Part shown: in pieces, positions 52,657-61,903 of the stretch
Numbering within the stretch: position 1 is the stretch's first letter
How the letters are laid out: each line of letters starts with the position of its first letter
Source: F23-D06 sp045132055
GTDB taxonomy: Bacteria > Bacteroidota > Bacteroidia > Bacteroidales > WCHB1-69
DNA: 64,000 nucleotides
Assembly: GCA_045132055.1 (NCBI GenBank)
Contig: JBGURP010000007.1
Coordinates: 124,001-188,000 of the forward strand
Direction: 5' to 3'
Notes under the pieces: model-generated
Seen by the model: only the letters and a program-made list of their open reading frames with translations
What the model was told of the DNA's origin: nothing
Databases searched by the model: none
Program-made: the position numbers and the translations under genes

Positions 52657-53761
52657 TCTCTTTTTTGTAGCATCTTCTTCTGGCCATCAGCTCTGCGCCA
52701 TATCTGGGCCAGATGCGGGCGGCCGTGTTGTCTTCCAGCTGCTGCGAGGTAAACGCAAACTTGTAGCCATTGGCCAGAAACGCCTCATGCAACTGCTGAT
52801 GGTAAATGGCATGGATTCCGCTGTTGTGGTACTCCGGCAGCACCCCCGTGAGAAACATATCTACATACTGGTTGTGTTTCAAAGCACGCAAGATGTGTAT
52901 CCAGCCGAACGGGAACAGACTGCCGTTAGCTTTGCGGTAGGCCTCGCTCAACGAGGGCAGGCAGAACGCAAAGCCGACCAATTTGCCGTTCTCATCCTCC
53001 AACATGGAAGAAAGCTGTGTGTTGGCCACCTGGAAATTCTCGTCCACGGCCCAGTTGATTTCATCTTCGGTCAGCGGAATAAAATTATACAGGTTGGCAT
53101 AACTCTTGTTCAAAGCCAGGAAAAACTCCTTGCCGGACTCCCTGAGTTCCGCTTTGCATTTGAAATGACGCAAATGGACATGGTACTTCTCCGCCATCAT
53201 CGCCGAAAGTTTCTTAATACGTTCGGGAACTTCATTAACCGGCACCTTATATTGTATATAGTCAACCTCTTTCTCGTATCCCAACTGCTCCACCAATTTA
53301 GGATAGTAGGGATAATTGTAGTCGGCGCAGATGGAGGGCATCACCTCGAAACCGTCCACCAACATGGCCTGTTTTTCCATATTGGAAAAGCGCGACGGAC
53401 CGGAAATCGTGTCCATGCCTTGAGCCTTGCCCCACTCCTCCACCGTATTGAACAGTGCGCGGGCCACTTCGAGATTGTCAATCACGTCAAACCAGCCGAA
53501 GCGAACGCGTTTCTGTCCTTTCAGCTCATTGCATTTCCGGTTAATAAGACCGCCGATGCGCCCCACCACCTTGCCATCCTGGTATGCCAGCCAGAACTTG
53601 GCATCGCAAAAGGCCAGTGCCGGATGCTGGGTCATGATTTTGATCTCCCCTTTTTCCAAAGCCGGCACAAAATAAGGACAGTCTTTGTACAACTGTTTAG
53701 GGAATTGCACAAACTTCTTGATTTCTTGTGGAGTTGAGACTTCTTTGATCGTCATGAGCAC
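52640..53761 (-). CDS. GNAT-superfamily N-acetyltransferase-like protein
   Basis: 373 residues, a two-lobe acyltransferase-like protein of a family frequent in Bacteroidota (start KFVQFPKQLYKDCPYFVPAL; GPSRFSNMEKQAMLVDGFE; DMFLTGVLPEYHNSGIHAIYH). The C-terminal part has GNAT-like strands with LVGFAFCLPSL. The reaction is not known. It has a -7 box at 53783-53790 and forms an operon with the SDR gene. The pairing suggests a joint role in lipid or metabolite modification, as an inference only. Confidence 0.75.
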   Translation of the reverse strand: MLMTIKEVSTPQEIKKFVQFPKQLYKDCPYFVPALEKGEIKIMTQHPALAFCDAKFWLAYQDGKVVGRIGGLINRKCNELKGQKRVRFGWFDVIDNLEVARALFNTVEEWGKAQGMDTISGPSRFSNMEKQAMLVDGFEVMPSICADYNYPYYPKLVEQLGYEKEVDYIQYKVPVNEVPERIKKLSAMMAEKYHVHLRHFKCKAELRESGKEFFLALNKSYANLYNFIPLTEDEINWAVDENFQVANTQLSSMLEDENGKLVGFAFCLPSLSEAYRKANGSLFPFGWIHILRALKHNQYVDMFLTGVLPEYHNSGIHAIYHQQLHEAFLANGYKFAFTSQQLEDNTAARIWPRYGAELMARRRCYKKEIGDGQ

Positions 53762-53782
53762 AGTGGATTTTAATTATCTTGG

Positions 53783-53790
53783 CAAAGATA
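53783..53790 (-). promoter_or_regulatory. -7 box TATCTTTG for the GNAT-SDR pair
   Basis: Minus-strand match 22 bases before the ATG at 53761. Confidence 0.6.
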
Positions 53791-53852
53791 GGAAAAAAAA
53801 ATTATACAATTCAATCGTCTATTTTGGAAAAAAGAAGGGAGAATGCACAAAC

Positions 53853-53883
53853 AAAAAAAAATCCTGAAAAACTTCAGGATTTT
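53853..53883 (-). terminator. Rho-independent terminator after tRNA-Leu
   Basis: Minus-strand arms AAATCCTGAA and TTCAGGATTT around a four-base loop, followed by a T run. Confidence 0.88.
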
Positions 53884-53904
53884 CTCAATTTCTGTCTGCT
53901 TCAG

Positions 53905-53988
53905 TGCCCAGGACAAGAGTCGAACTTGCACGGGAGTACTCCCACTACCCCCTCAAAGTAGCGTGTCTACCAATTCCACCACCTGGGC
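53905..53988 (-). tRNA. tRNA-Leu (GAG)
   Basis: 84 bases on the minus strand. Acceptor arms GCCCAGG and CCTGGGC pair, discriminator A. The anticodon arm CTACT-TTGAGGG-GGTAG carries anticodon GAG, and the long variable arm GTGGGAGTACTCCC and T arm CAAGTTCGACTCTTG are present. It reads CTC/CTT leucine codons. Confidence 0.94.
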
Positions 53989-54071
53989 TCGTTTGCGGCG
54001 GCAAAAATACACTTTTTTTCATACGGCAAATCATTTTTTCAAAAAAAATATTTTTTTTCAAAAAAATATCG

Positions 54072-54079
54072 TATATTTG
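54072..54079 (+). promoter_or_regulatory. -7 box TATATTTG for GT5-like/DUF4270
   Basis: TAnnTTTG match 25 bases before the ATG at 54104. Confidence 0.65.
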
Positions 54080-54103
54080 CAACCTTGAAAATTTATATAT
54101 AAA

Positions 54104-54925
54104 ATGGCGCAGAAGAAAGTCCTATTCATCACCCCTGAGATATTCCCTTACTTCCCGGAAGGGTACATCTCCAACATTTGTCGTTATCTCCCCCAGGGCA
54201 TCCAGGAGCGCGAGAACGAAATCCGCACGTTCATGCCCAAGTTCGGGTGTGTCAATGAGCACCGGCACATGCTTCACGAGGTGATACGGCTGTCTGGACA
54301 GAACATCATCATCGAGGACACCGACCATCCGCTGATCATCAAAGTGGCCTCCCTGCAGAACGTCCGCATGCAGATTTATTTCATTGACAGTGAAGACTTT
54401 TTCAAAAGAAAGACCCCTTATTACGACGAAGAGGGCAACTTCTACCCCGACAACGACTCGCGGGCCATTTTCTACGCCAAAGGTGTGGTGGAAACCGTCC
54501 GCAAGCTGGGCTGGGAACCTGACATCATCCACTGCAGCGGCTGGATTTCCGCACTGGTGCCCCTGTTCATCAAGACACTCTACAAGGACAACCCCCTGTT
54601 CCAGGGCACCAAAATTGTCTATTCCATCATGCCTGACGCCTTCCCGGAGAAATTCTCCCCCAACTTCGCTAAAAAACTGCGCCTGACCGGCATCCCGAGC
54701 AAGTGCCTGACCCATTTCAGAGCGCCCGGCTACGACCAGATCATCCAACTGGCAGTAGATTACGCCGACGCTGTCGCCCTCACGATAGACACCAAGAAAA
54801 AACTCATCACCTACGTGGAGCAATCCGGCAAACCCGTTCTGCAACACCCCGATGACGACAACTACGTGGACATGTACGACGAGTTCTACGACCAAATTCT
54901 GCTTGAGTCTTCTGATACGGAATAA
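54104..54925 (+). CDS. GT5 glycogen/starch-synthase-like N-terminal domain protein
   Basis: 273 residues covering only the N-terminal Rossmann lobe of GT5 glycogen synthases: KKVLFITPEIFPYFPEG, IRTFMPKFGCVNEHRHMLHE, then PDIIHCSGWISALVPLFIKT. The ADP-glucose-binding KxGG motif usual near the start is replaced by PEGYISN, and the C-terminal lobe is missing, so classical glycogen synthase activity is unlikely. Short GT5-like proteins of this size beside DUF4270 are common in Bacteroidota. The role is not known. DUF4270 follows 6 bases later. Confidence 0.8.
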   Translation: MAQKKVLFITPEIFPYFPEGYISNICRYLPQGIQERENEIRTFMPKFGCVNEHRHMLHEVIRLSGQNIIIEDTDHPLIIKVASLQNVRMQIYFIDSEDFFKRKTPYYDEEGNFYPDNDSRAIFYAKGVVETVRKLGWEPDIIHCSGWISALVPLFIKTLYKDNPLFQGTKIVYSIMPDAFPEKFSPNFAKKLRLTGIPSKCLTHFRAPGYDQIIQLAVDYADAVALTIDTKKKLITYVEQSGKPVLQHPDDDNYVDMYDEFYDQILLESSDTE

Positions 54926-54931
54926 ACTGCG

Positions 54932-56248
54932 ATGAAAAAGTATTTCCTTTCCATTCTCCTTGCCGCCATTATCGGCTGCTTCTCTGCATGCCAACACGAT
55001 GTATCATCTATCGGGTTAGGCCTGATTGACGAAGTGGGCACGGATTTCAACGACACCACGACCATTGTCGCCTACTCCTGCCTGGAAGACACCATCTTGA
55101 CAAGCAAGCTCTCTTCCAACCTCGTCGGCGAACTCCACGACCCTGTCTTCGGAGACAGCAAGGCAGCCACCTACGCACAATTCGCCCTGAGTGGCTCCGC
55201 CGTCAATTTCGGCACCAACCCTGTGGTGGATTCCGTGGTGCTGACCCTCCAACTGTCGTCTTACTACGGCGACACCAACTCCCGAGTAGGCATCCGCGTG
55301 TACAGGCTGACAGAAAGCATGTCCTCCGACGAAAAATATTACCACTTCAGCACGCTCAACCACGATGCCACTCCGCTGAACTACAGCTTGACCAGCTACA
55401 CTATCCAGCCCAAAACGAATGTCGTTGTGGACACCAACTCGTACAATCCACACCTTCGTATCCGGCTGTCGCAGGCTTTCGGCCAATACCTGCTCAACAA
55501 CCAAGCACACATGCTCAGCAATAGCAGTTTCCAGCAGTTCTTCAAAGGACTCTGCATCGAAACCATATCCCATACAGGTTCCACTGGATACATGCTCATC
55601 ACCAATATGACCAGTGCGTTGTCCTGCATTTCCTTGTATTATCATAACGAGTCCGGTTCACACCTGAAATATGATTTCGCCTGCAACAGCGATTGTGCAC
55701 GTTTCACCAACTTCTCCCATAACTACCAAAGCTCCAGCTATCCTGATTTCGTCCAGCAAGTACTGAACGGGCAACACGCTATCGGAGAAGAAATCCTGTT
55801 CGTCCAAGCCTCGGGCGGCGTCAAGACACGCCTCACATTCCCGCATCTTCAGCAGGCTTTCGCCCGACTGAACAACCGTGTGGTCATCAACAAGGCTGAA
55901 CTAGTCATCACGGATGTCTCCCCCAACGAGCAATATCTGATACATCCCGCATCCCTATCCATTCAAGGCATCAACGTCAATTCAGGAAGCATCATGTATC
56001 TGCCTGATGATGAATATTATACCAGCTCATCATATTTTGGTGGCACATACGATTCCCAAAAGCATGAATACCGCTTCCGCGTCACCAAATACGTGCAGAA
56101 CCTCATCCTGCAGAACGCCGACCTCTCCAACTCCATCAACCTGGTGGTCAAAGGTTCCGGCGTGCGCGCCAATCGCCTCATGTTCGGCGGTCCTCAATTG
56201 ACCGATGACAAACGGCTCAGGCTGGAGCTTTCCTACACCACGTACTAA
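54932..56248 (+). CDS. DUF4270 lipoprotein
   Basis: 438 residues. A lipoprotein signal with lipobox FSAC and the modified Cys at residue 20 is followed by the DUF4270 domain (IGLGLIDEVGTDFNDTTTIVAY; NLVGELHDPVFGDSKAATYAQF; NRLMFGGPQLTDDKRLRLELSYTTY at the end). It is probably anchored to the outer membrane. The family is restricted to Bacteroidota and has no established function; the repeated beta-rich pattern suggests a binding protein. It is translated with the GT5-like gene (6-base gap). Confidence 0.87.
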   Translation: MKKYFLSILLAAIIGCFSACQHDVSSIGLGLIDEVGTDFNDTTTIVAYSCLEDTILTSKLSSNLVGELHDPVFGDSKAATYAQFALSGSAVNFGTNPVVDSVVLTLQLSSYYGDTNSRVGIRVYRLTESMSSDEKYYHFSTLNHDATPLNYSLTSYTIQPKTNVVVDTNSYNPHLRIRLSQAFGQYLLNNQAHMLSNSSFQQFFKGLCIETISHTGSTGYMLITNMTSALSCISLYYHNESGSHLKYDFACNSDCARFTNFSHNYQSSSYPDFVQQVLNGQHAIGEEILFVQASGGVKTRLTFPHLQQAFARLNNRVVINKAELVITDVSPNEQYLIHPASLSIQGINVNSGSIMYLPDDEYYTSSSYFGGTYDSQKHEYRFRVTKYVQNLILQNADLSNSINLVVKGSGVRANRLMFGGPQLTDDKRLRLELSYTTY

Positions 56249-56373
56249 TTGGCCGTTGGCCATTAGCCATTGGCTGTTAGCCGTATAATTGACTTTACAT
56301 TCTACTCTTCTACTCTTTTACTCTTATACTCCTTTTACCCCTTGTACCCTTTTCACCTTTTCACCCTATTCTC
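56249..56373. repeat. TTGGCCATTAGCC repeat and polypyrimidine tract
   Basis: GGCCGTTGGCCATTAGCCAT and related units at 56251-56283 are followed by a CT-rich tract (CTACTCTTCTACTCTTTTAC) up to the nitroreductase ATG. No -7 box is clear. Confidence 0.65.
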
Positions 56374-57015
56374 ATGGCGGATAATTTTTTGGAAAAGAAG
56401 CTTGATGAATTTCATAACGGCAAGAAAAAGACCGTCATCAAACCCGTCGGGCAGTCGTTGGACACGCTGCTGCTGAAAAACCGCAGCTACCGAGGCTACG
56501 ACAAGCAACGGACGGTGAGCATGGAGACGCTGAAGAGCATCGTCGGGGTCTGCAACAAAATCCCCTCTGCTCGCAACCAGCAAGTTCTGCGGTTCAAGCT
56601 GGTGACGCGCGACAGCGGTGCGGACACGGTGTTAGCCAATATCAAGTTGGGCGGCGCGCTGCCGGAGCTACACCTGCCGCTCCAAGGCACGGAACCTGAA
56701 GCCTTCATCATCGTATGCAGCACCATAGCCGAGAACAAACTGGTAGATATTGATGCCGGCATCGCGGTCCAAAGCATGCTGCTGAAAGCCGTGGAGCTGG
56801 GTTTCAACGGCATCATCATCGGCGCATTCAACAAAGAGCGCATCACGGAAGAGTTCCAACTCCCCTATGAGCCGCTGCTCATACTGGCTATCGGGAAAGG
56901 CAACGAGAGCATCCGTCTCACCGAAATCGGAGAAAACGACGACCACAGGTACTATCGACAAGACGGCACCCATTACGTCCCTAAAGTGAAAATCGAAGAT
57001 TTGCTGCTGCCGTAG
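56374..57015 (+). CDS. Nitroreductase family protein
   Basis: 213 residues, an FMN-dependent NAD(P)H oxidoreductase of the nitroreductase superfamily. Typical parts: LLKNRSYRGYDKQRTVSMETL (flavin-phosphate arginines), KIPSARNQQVLRFKLV, DAGIAVQSMLLKAVELGFNGI and PLLILAIGKGNE. An N-terminal extension of about 30 residues (EKKLDEFHNGKKK) precedes the domain. The natural substrate is unknown. It converges on recJ with a 2-base gap and no visible terminator. Confidence 0.88.
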   Translation: MADNFLEKKLDEFHNGKKKTVIKPVGQSLDTLLLKNRSYRGYDKQRTVSMETLKSIVGVCNKIPSARNQQVLRFKLVTRDSGADTVLANIKLGGALPELHLPLQGTEPEAFIIVCSTIAENKLVDIDAGIAVQSMLLKAVELGFNGIIIGAFNKERITEEFQLPYEPLLILAIGKGNESIRLTEIGENDDHRYYRQDGTHYVPKVKIEDLLLP

Positions 57016-57017
57016 CC

Positions 57018-58793
57018 TTATTGTTCGTTGCCGTTGCTCGGGCGGATATCCTTCACGTTGAGTTGGATATTCACCACATTGTTCCACACATTCTCCTCCA
57101 CATGATACAGGACATCGAATGTCTTGTTGTCCTTGATCATCTCCAACTTGTCTTTTTGGTTGAAAGCAATCACGTCGATAGGCTTCACAACTCTGTCGGG
57201 ATATTGCACCCGCGCCTTGAGATGCTTGTCGCCGACAATACGGGCCACACCCTCGTCCACCACGTTGTTGGACTGGAAAATCGGCTCCATGTTGCCCGGA
57301 CCGAACGGGGCAAAACGTTTCAAGTTATTGAGGAAGCTATGGGTGATTTCTGACAAATCCAACGGCATATCCACGGAAATTTCCGGCACAAACGAGGATT
57401 CTTCCAAATTATCGCTCACATATTGCTCAAATTTCTCTATAAACTCCTCCAGATTCTCCTCTTTCATAGAAAGACCTGCAGCGAACTTGTGTCCTCCGAA
57501 GTGCTCCAACAAATCGGAGCAATAGTCAATACCATCATAGATATTGAACTCTTTAACCGAACGGGCGGAACCGGTAATGAGGCCATCGGAAGACTTGGTC
57601 AGGACGATAGTCGGTTTATAGAAGACCTCCACCAAACGGGAAGCCACAATACCGATGATACCCTTGAACCAGTTGGGGTTATATATGACAATGCTCTTCC
57701 GGTTGATGTATTCATGCGACGTACGAATCGTATGGATAGCTTCTTCCGTAGCATTTCGGTCTTGTTCCTTACGTTCCTCATTGAGGGTATTGATACGCTT
57801 GCCGATATCCACAGATTTATACTCGTCTTCGCTGATGAACAATCTGACCGACTCGCGGCCGCTTTTCATTCTGCCAGCAGCGTTGATACGCGGTCCCACA
57901 TAGAAGACAAGGTCGGAAATGGAGATAACGCGGGAGAAAATGGTCTCCTCCTTGAAGGGATAATGCAGTTTGATGCCTGCCTGATCCAAGATGGATTTTA
58001 TACCTACCCGAGGGAATTTATTGATAATCTCGAGGCCGAAATGGGCCAGAATTCTGTTCTCACCCGTAATAGCCACGATATCGGAGGCGATACTGATGGC
58101 TACCAAATCCATACGGGAGAGCCACAGCTGATCAGGCAATTTGAATTTCTGGCAATAGCCTTGGATAAGTTTGAAGCCCACGCCACAACCGGAAAGTTCC
58201 TTGTAAGGATACGGACAATCTTTACGTTTGGGGTCAAGGATGGCAACCGCAGGAGGAAGCTCATCACCTTCCAGATGATGGTCGCACACAATGACGTCAA
58301 TACCGTATTTGTTGGCAAGTTCCACTTTGTCATTGGCTTTGATGCCGCAGTCGAGGGATATCAGCAAGTTCACATTATTGTCACGGCAGTATTCCACGCC
58401 CTGTTCAGAGATGCCGTAGCCTTCGGAATAACGGTCGGGCACATAATACTCAACAAGGTTTTTGGATTCGGATCCGATGATTTCGCAAAGGAAAGAGTAC
58501 AGCAGGGCAACGGCGGAGGTCCCGTCCACGTCATAGTCACCGTAAACGAGGATTTTCTGATTGTCGATGATGGCGTCGGAAAGACGTTTGACCGCCTTGT
58601 CCATGTCCTTCATCAAGAAAGGGTTGTGCAGTCTGCTGATGTCAGGATTGAAGAAATCCTCAGCCGCCTCGGGCGTGTTGATGCCTCTTTGAATCAGCAA
58701 AGCCGCCAGCGGTTTTTCTATGGACAAGCGCGATGCAAGCCTTTCTACAGCCGCATTATCAGGGAGTTCGTTGCATATCCACCGTTTTTTCAT
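57018..58793 (-). CDS. recJ: Single-strand-specific exonuclease RecJ
   Basis: 591 residues, a 5'-3' single-stranded-DNA exonuclease of recombination and mismatch repair. DHH-family motifs are VYGDYDVDGTSA (about residue 81), LISLDCGIKA, VCDHH and the later PRINAAGRM, plus DHHA1 GGHKFAAGLS. A C-terminal OB-like domain (PIFQSNNVVDEGVARIVGDKH) is present. The length is normal. It has its own -7 box at 58817-58824. Confidence 0.97.
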   Translation of the reverse strand: MKKRWICNELPDNAAVERLASRLSIEKPLAALLIQRGINTPEAAEDFFNPDISRLHNPFLMKDMDKAVKRLSDAIIDNQKILVYGDYDVDGTSAVALLYSFLCEIIGSESKNLVEYYVPDRYSEGYGISEQGVEYCRDNNVNLLISLDCGIKANDKVELANKYGIDVIVCDHHLEGDELPPAVAILDPKRKDCPYPYKELSGCGVGFKLIQGYCQKFKLPDQLWLSRMDLVAISIASDIVAITGENRILAHFGLEIINKFPRVGIKSILDQAGIKLHYPFKEETIFSRVISISDLVFYVGPRINAAGRMKSGRESVRLFISEDEYKSVDIGKRINTLNEERKEQDRNATEEAIHTIRTSHEYINRKSIVIYNPNWFKGIIGIVASRLVEVFYKPTIVLTKSSDGLITGSARSVKEFNIYDGIDYCSDLLEHFGGHKFAAGLSMKEENLEEFIEKFEQYVSDNLEESSFVPEISVDMPLDLSEITHSFLNNLKRFAPFGPGNMEPIFQSNNVVDEGVARIVGDKHLKARVQYPDRVVKPIDVIAFNQKDKLEMIKDNKTFDVLYHVEENVWNNVVNIQLNVKDIRPSNGNEQ

Positions 58794-58816
58794 AATAGAA
58801 CTTTTTTTGCCAGCGG

Positions 58817-58824
58817 CAAAGATA
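58817..58824 (-). promoter_or_regulatory. -7 box TATCTTTG for recJ
   Basis: Minus-strand match 24 bases before the ATG at 58793. Confidence 0.6.
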
Positions 58825-58866
58825 AGTAATAATATTTAGATATGCAAGCGAAAAAAATGAAAAAAA

Positions 58867-60315
58867 TTACAACTTCATTTTTATGTCAATATCATCCACG
58901 TAAAGCTTCATTTTCTTGTCTGTTTCGTACAGATTGTTGACTGTACGGCAAGCATGCAGAACGGTTGCGTGGTCTTTGTTGCCGCAGTACGCGCCGATGA
59001 TGGAAAGTGGCAATTTCGTGTACTTGCGGGCAAAATACATGCTCAACTGACGGGCCTGCACAATCTCGCGCTTACGCGTCTTGGCATTGATGGCGTCAGT
59101 GGAAATCTTGAAGTAGTCGCAGATAATCTTCTGAATGTACTCGATAGAAATCTCCTTCGCGTTGGTTTTCACGTACTTGTCCACCATCTCCTTGGCCAGT
59201 TCAACGGTGATGGCCTTGTGGTTCAGGGAAGCCTGCGCCAGAATGGCGATCATGGCGCCTTCCAGCTCGCGGGTGTTGGACGTGATGCACAACGCCAAAT
59301 AGTCCACAACCTCTTTCGGGAAGCTGATGCCGTTGTTTTCCAATTTCTTGTTGATGATGGCGATACGCGTCTCCAAGTCCGGCACTTGCAGGTCAGCCGT
59401 CAAGCCCCATTTGAAGCGGTTCAGCAGACGAGGCTCGAAACCGGAAATCTCCACCGGCGACTTGTCGGAGGTAATGATAATCTGCTTGCCTTTCTGGTGT
59501 AAGGAGTTGAAAATATGGAAGAAGGCCTCCTGCGTCTTGGCCTTGCCGCCGGAGATAAACTGAATATCATCAATAATCAGCATATCCACCGACTGGTAAA
59601 ACCAGATGAAATCGGGCACATTCTTGTTCTTAATAGCCTCAATGTATTGCTGATAGAAGGTGTCCGAGCTGACATACACCACGGTTTTGTCCGGGAAATT
59701 GATCTTGGTCTGGATGCCGATGGCGTTCACGAGGTGCGTTTTTCCCAAACCCACATCCGAGTAGATGAACAGAGGGTTGAAGGAGGTTTGCCCGGGTGCC
59801 TGCGAGATAGCCCAGCCGGCAGAACGGGCCAGACGGTTGCAATCGCCCTCCACATAGTTGTCGAAGGTCAGCGTATCGATAAGATTGGACGGGATTTTAT
59901 GTTTCTGGATGCCTGGCAAAACGAAAGGATCCGGGATTTCCTTGTTGGAGGTGTTATAGACATCGATGGGAGCCAACGTAGGCGGATTGCTTACAGCGGG
60001 ACGGTGGTGGGAAGGCAACGTGATAGTCTTCGCCTTGTGCGGATCCTCTTGCTTCTCCATCAGGATGCGGTACTTGAGTTTACCCGACTGTCCAAGTTCT
60101 TTACGAATCACACTCTTCAACACTTTCACATAGTGTTCCTCCAAAAATTCATAATAGAGGTGACTCGGCAGCTGCAGCACCAAAGTGTTATCTTCCAAAG
60201 AAACAGGCACGATAGGGGCAAACCATGTTTCGTATGCTTCTTCTCCAACAATATCAGCTATAGTGTGCAGGCAATTCTGCCAAATCTGAACATAATCCCG
60301 GGTAATCTTATCCAT
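58867..60315 (-). CDS. dnaA: Chromosomal replication initiator DnaA
   Basis: 482 residues from the ATG at 60315; the TTG two codons earlier is less likely. Domain I (about 1-90, YVQIWQNCLHTIADIVGEEAYETWF) and a linker rich in Pro/Thr precede the AAA+ domain (Walker A GLGKTHL, Walker B MLIIDDIQF, sensor DKSPVEISGFEPRLLNRF). Domain IV has the DnaA-box-binding helix GNKDHATVLHACRTV, where Ala replaces the more usual Thr. A CATTTTTG element at 60389-60396 may be the -7 box. The AT-rich 60316-60499 upstream region has no cluster of DnaA boxes, and dnaN/recF are not adjacent, so an origin is not supported here. Confidence 0.97.
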   Translation of the reverse strand: MDKITRDYVQIWQNCLHTIADIVGEEAYETWFAPIVPVSLEDNTLVLQLPSHLYYEFLEEHYVKVLKSVIRKELGQSGKLKYRILMEKQEDPHKAKTITLPSHHRPAVSNPPTLAPIDVYNTSNKEIPDPFVLPGIQKHKIPSNLIDTLTFDNYVEGDCNRLARSAGWAISQAPGQTSFNPLFIYSDVGLGKTHLVNAIGIQTKINFPDKTVVYVSSDTFYQQYIEAIKNKNVPDFIWFYQSVDMLIIDDIQFISGGKAKTQEAFFHIFNSLHQKGKQIIITSDKSPVEISGFEPRLLNRFKWGLTADLQVPDLETRIAIINKKLENNGISFPKEVVDYLALCITSNTRELEGAMIAILAQASLNHKAITVELAKEMVDKYVKTNAKEISIEYIQKIICDYFKISTDAINAKTRKREIVQARQLSMYFARKYTKLPLSIIGAYCGNKDHATVLHACRTVNNLYETDKKMKLYVDDIDIKMKL

Positions 60316-60499
60316 ACGCAAGCAATCTATTTTATTTCACTATAAAAGAGGTTATTAACAATATCCTCTCATTCGTTTTTCCAGACTGCAAAAATGAACA
60401 AAAAAAAGTTAAAAAAACAGCCCCTACACCCTTGATTTTTAAAAAAAATAGTGTAAAACAAAGACTGTTTTAACGGGATATGAACAGATTTAACTGATT

Positions 60500-61210
60500 T
60501 TATTTCAATATATTACAAAAGTCTTTATACTTTCCGACATCCATCCAATCATCTTTCTGATGCCAATAGCCTTGAATGTGCAATTCTCCGGCCTTATGAA
60601 CATAAAAAGGCACGATGGAACTCTTCTCCACAGTAGGCAAATTGTTCATAACTTTCTGATTCACCACATGAATTCCACTGAATGCCAAGGGGATGGCATC
60701 GGGAATATTCCGGGACAGGATTTCCTCGCCCGTTTGTACATTCCGCCAGCCGCACAGTGACAGGTCCTCAGGATCGAAGAGCAGATAACGTGCGGTGTTG
60801 CGGTCACGCACCGCAAGCGTGGCATCTGCGCCGGAGGCAACATGGTGTTCCACCAACTTTGCCAGGTCGATATTGGAGAGGATATCCACATTGTGCAGCA
60901 GCACGTGGTCGCTGTTAGCGAAAAGCGGTGCGGCGAACTTGAGGCCACCTGCCGTATCGCGCAGATAGGCACGTTCGTCCGAAACGCGCACTCGAGCGTC
61001 TTTTGGATGCTCCTTCAGGAAATCGATGATCTGGTCGGGGAAATGGTGCACATTGACCACAATATCATGAATACCGGCGGCGATGATCTTGTCGAGCACA
61101 TGCTCCAACAGAGGCTTGCCCTCATACTCAACCAGCGCTTTTGGGCGGTTGGCCGTAAGCGGATAAAGTCTTGTGCCCAAGCCGGCGGCGAAGATTAATG
61201 CGGATGTCAT
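60500..61210 (-). CDS. Sugar-1-phosphate nucleotidyltransferase (MurU-like)
   Basis: 236 residues. Nucleotidyltransferase motif AAGLGTRLYPLTANRPKAL at the start, HNVDILSN as the metal-binding segment, and DWMDVGKYKDF at the end. The short length and motif set resemble MurU, which makes UDP-MurNAc in peptidoglycan recycling, but other NDP-sugar pyrophosphorylases are close; the partner kinase AmgK is not next to it. It follows pcm by 16 bases in the same direction. Confidence 0.85.
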   Translation of the reverse strand: MTSALIFAAGLGTRLYPLTANRPKALVEYEGKPLLEHVLDKIIAAGIHDIVVNVHHFPDQIIDFLKEHPKDARVRVSDERAYLRDTAGGLKFAAPLFANSDHVLLHNVDILSNIDLAKLVEHHVASGADATLAVRDRNTARYLLFDPEDLSLCGWRNVQTGEEILSRNIPDAIPLAFSGIHVVNQKVMNNLPTVEKSSIVPFYVHKAGELHIQGYWHQKDDWMDVGKYKDFCNILK

Positions 61211-61226
61211 GATGATAGTTTAGAGT

Positions 61227-61874
61227 TTAGAGATTACTGACGCGTTCTTTGAGCATGGGGACGAAGAGGAAGTCGCCGAAGGTTTCCTCGTCATATTGAT
61301 TGTCATCGACTTTGACGATGCGCTTCATGGTATGCGACTCGTCGCCCACGGGGATGACCATGATGCCGCCCACGGCCAATTGTTGCAGAAGGGCCGCAGG
61401 GACCTCCGGAGCACCGCACGTGACGATGATTTTGGAGTACGGGGCGAATTTCGGATAGCCCTGGAAGCCGTCGCCGTAGTAGAGCACGATGCGGTCGTCC
61501 AGTTTCTCGAGCAGGCGCTTGGCACTCAGGTGCAGTTGCTGCTGGCGTTCGACGGAGAACACGCGCGCGCCCATGGCGCTGAGGATAGCGGCCTGGAAAC
61601 CAGAGCCTGTGCCAATCTCTAGCACCTTGTCGCCGGGCTGCACCTGCAGCAGCTGTGACTGAAACGCCACTGTGTATGGATGGGAAATTGTCTGCCCGTT
61701 CATCAGCTTCAGGGCCTTGTTCTCGTAAGCCTTGTCCCACAGAAATGACTCCACAAACCGGTGCCGTTCCACCTTGTCGAAGGCCTTCAGCACATTCTCG
61801 TCCGTGATGCCCTTCTGACGAAGCTCCTCAATCAGCCGTTTCTTTGCTCCTAATAAGAGATAGTTGTCGGTCAT
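61227..61874 (-). CDS. pcm: Protein-L-isoaspartate O-methyltransferase
   Basis: 215 residues. It methylates isoaspartyl residues in aged proteins as a first repair step, using S-adenosylmethionine. Family motifs are NGQTISHPYTVAFQ, LEIGTGSGFQAA (AdoMet binding), VFSVERQ and YGDGFQGYPKFAPY. The -7 box is at 61894-61901. It sits between clpB and the nucleotidyltransferase, both on the same strand. Confidence 0.95.
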   Translation of the reverse strand: MTDNYLLLGAKKRLIEELRQKGITDENVLKAFDKVERHRFVESFLWDKAYENKALKLMNGQTISHPYTVAFQSQLLQVQPGDKVLEIGTGSGFQAAILSAMGARVFSVERQQQLHLSAKRLLEKLDDRIVLYYGDGFQGYPKFAPYSKIIVTCGAPEVPAALLQQLAVGGIMVIPVGDESHTMKRIVKVDDNQYDEETFGDFLFVPMLKERVSNL

Positions 61875-61893
61875 TCTTCAAAATTTCAGTCTG

Positions 61894-61901
61894 CAAAGAT
61901 A
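61894..61901 (-). promoter_or_regulatory. -7 box TATCTTTG for pcm
   Basis: Minus-strand match 20 bases before the ATG at 61874, just after the clpB terminator. Confidence 0.6.
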
Positions 61902-61903
61902 AC

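Noticed and set aside
60316..60499. AT-rich region upstream of dnaA as a replication origin
   Set aside because: No cluster of TTATNCACA-type boxes and no dnaN/recF neighbours were seen; a lone TTATTCACA at 14851-14859 is expected by chance.
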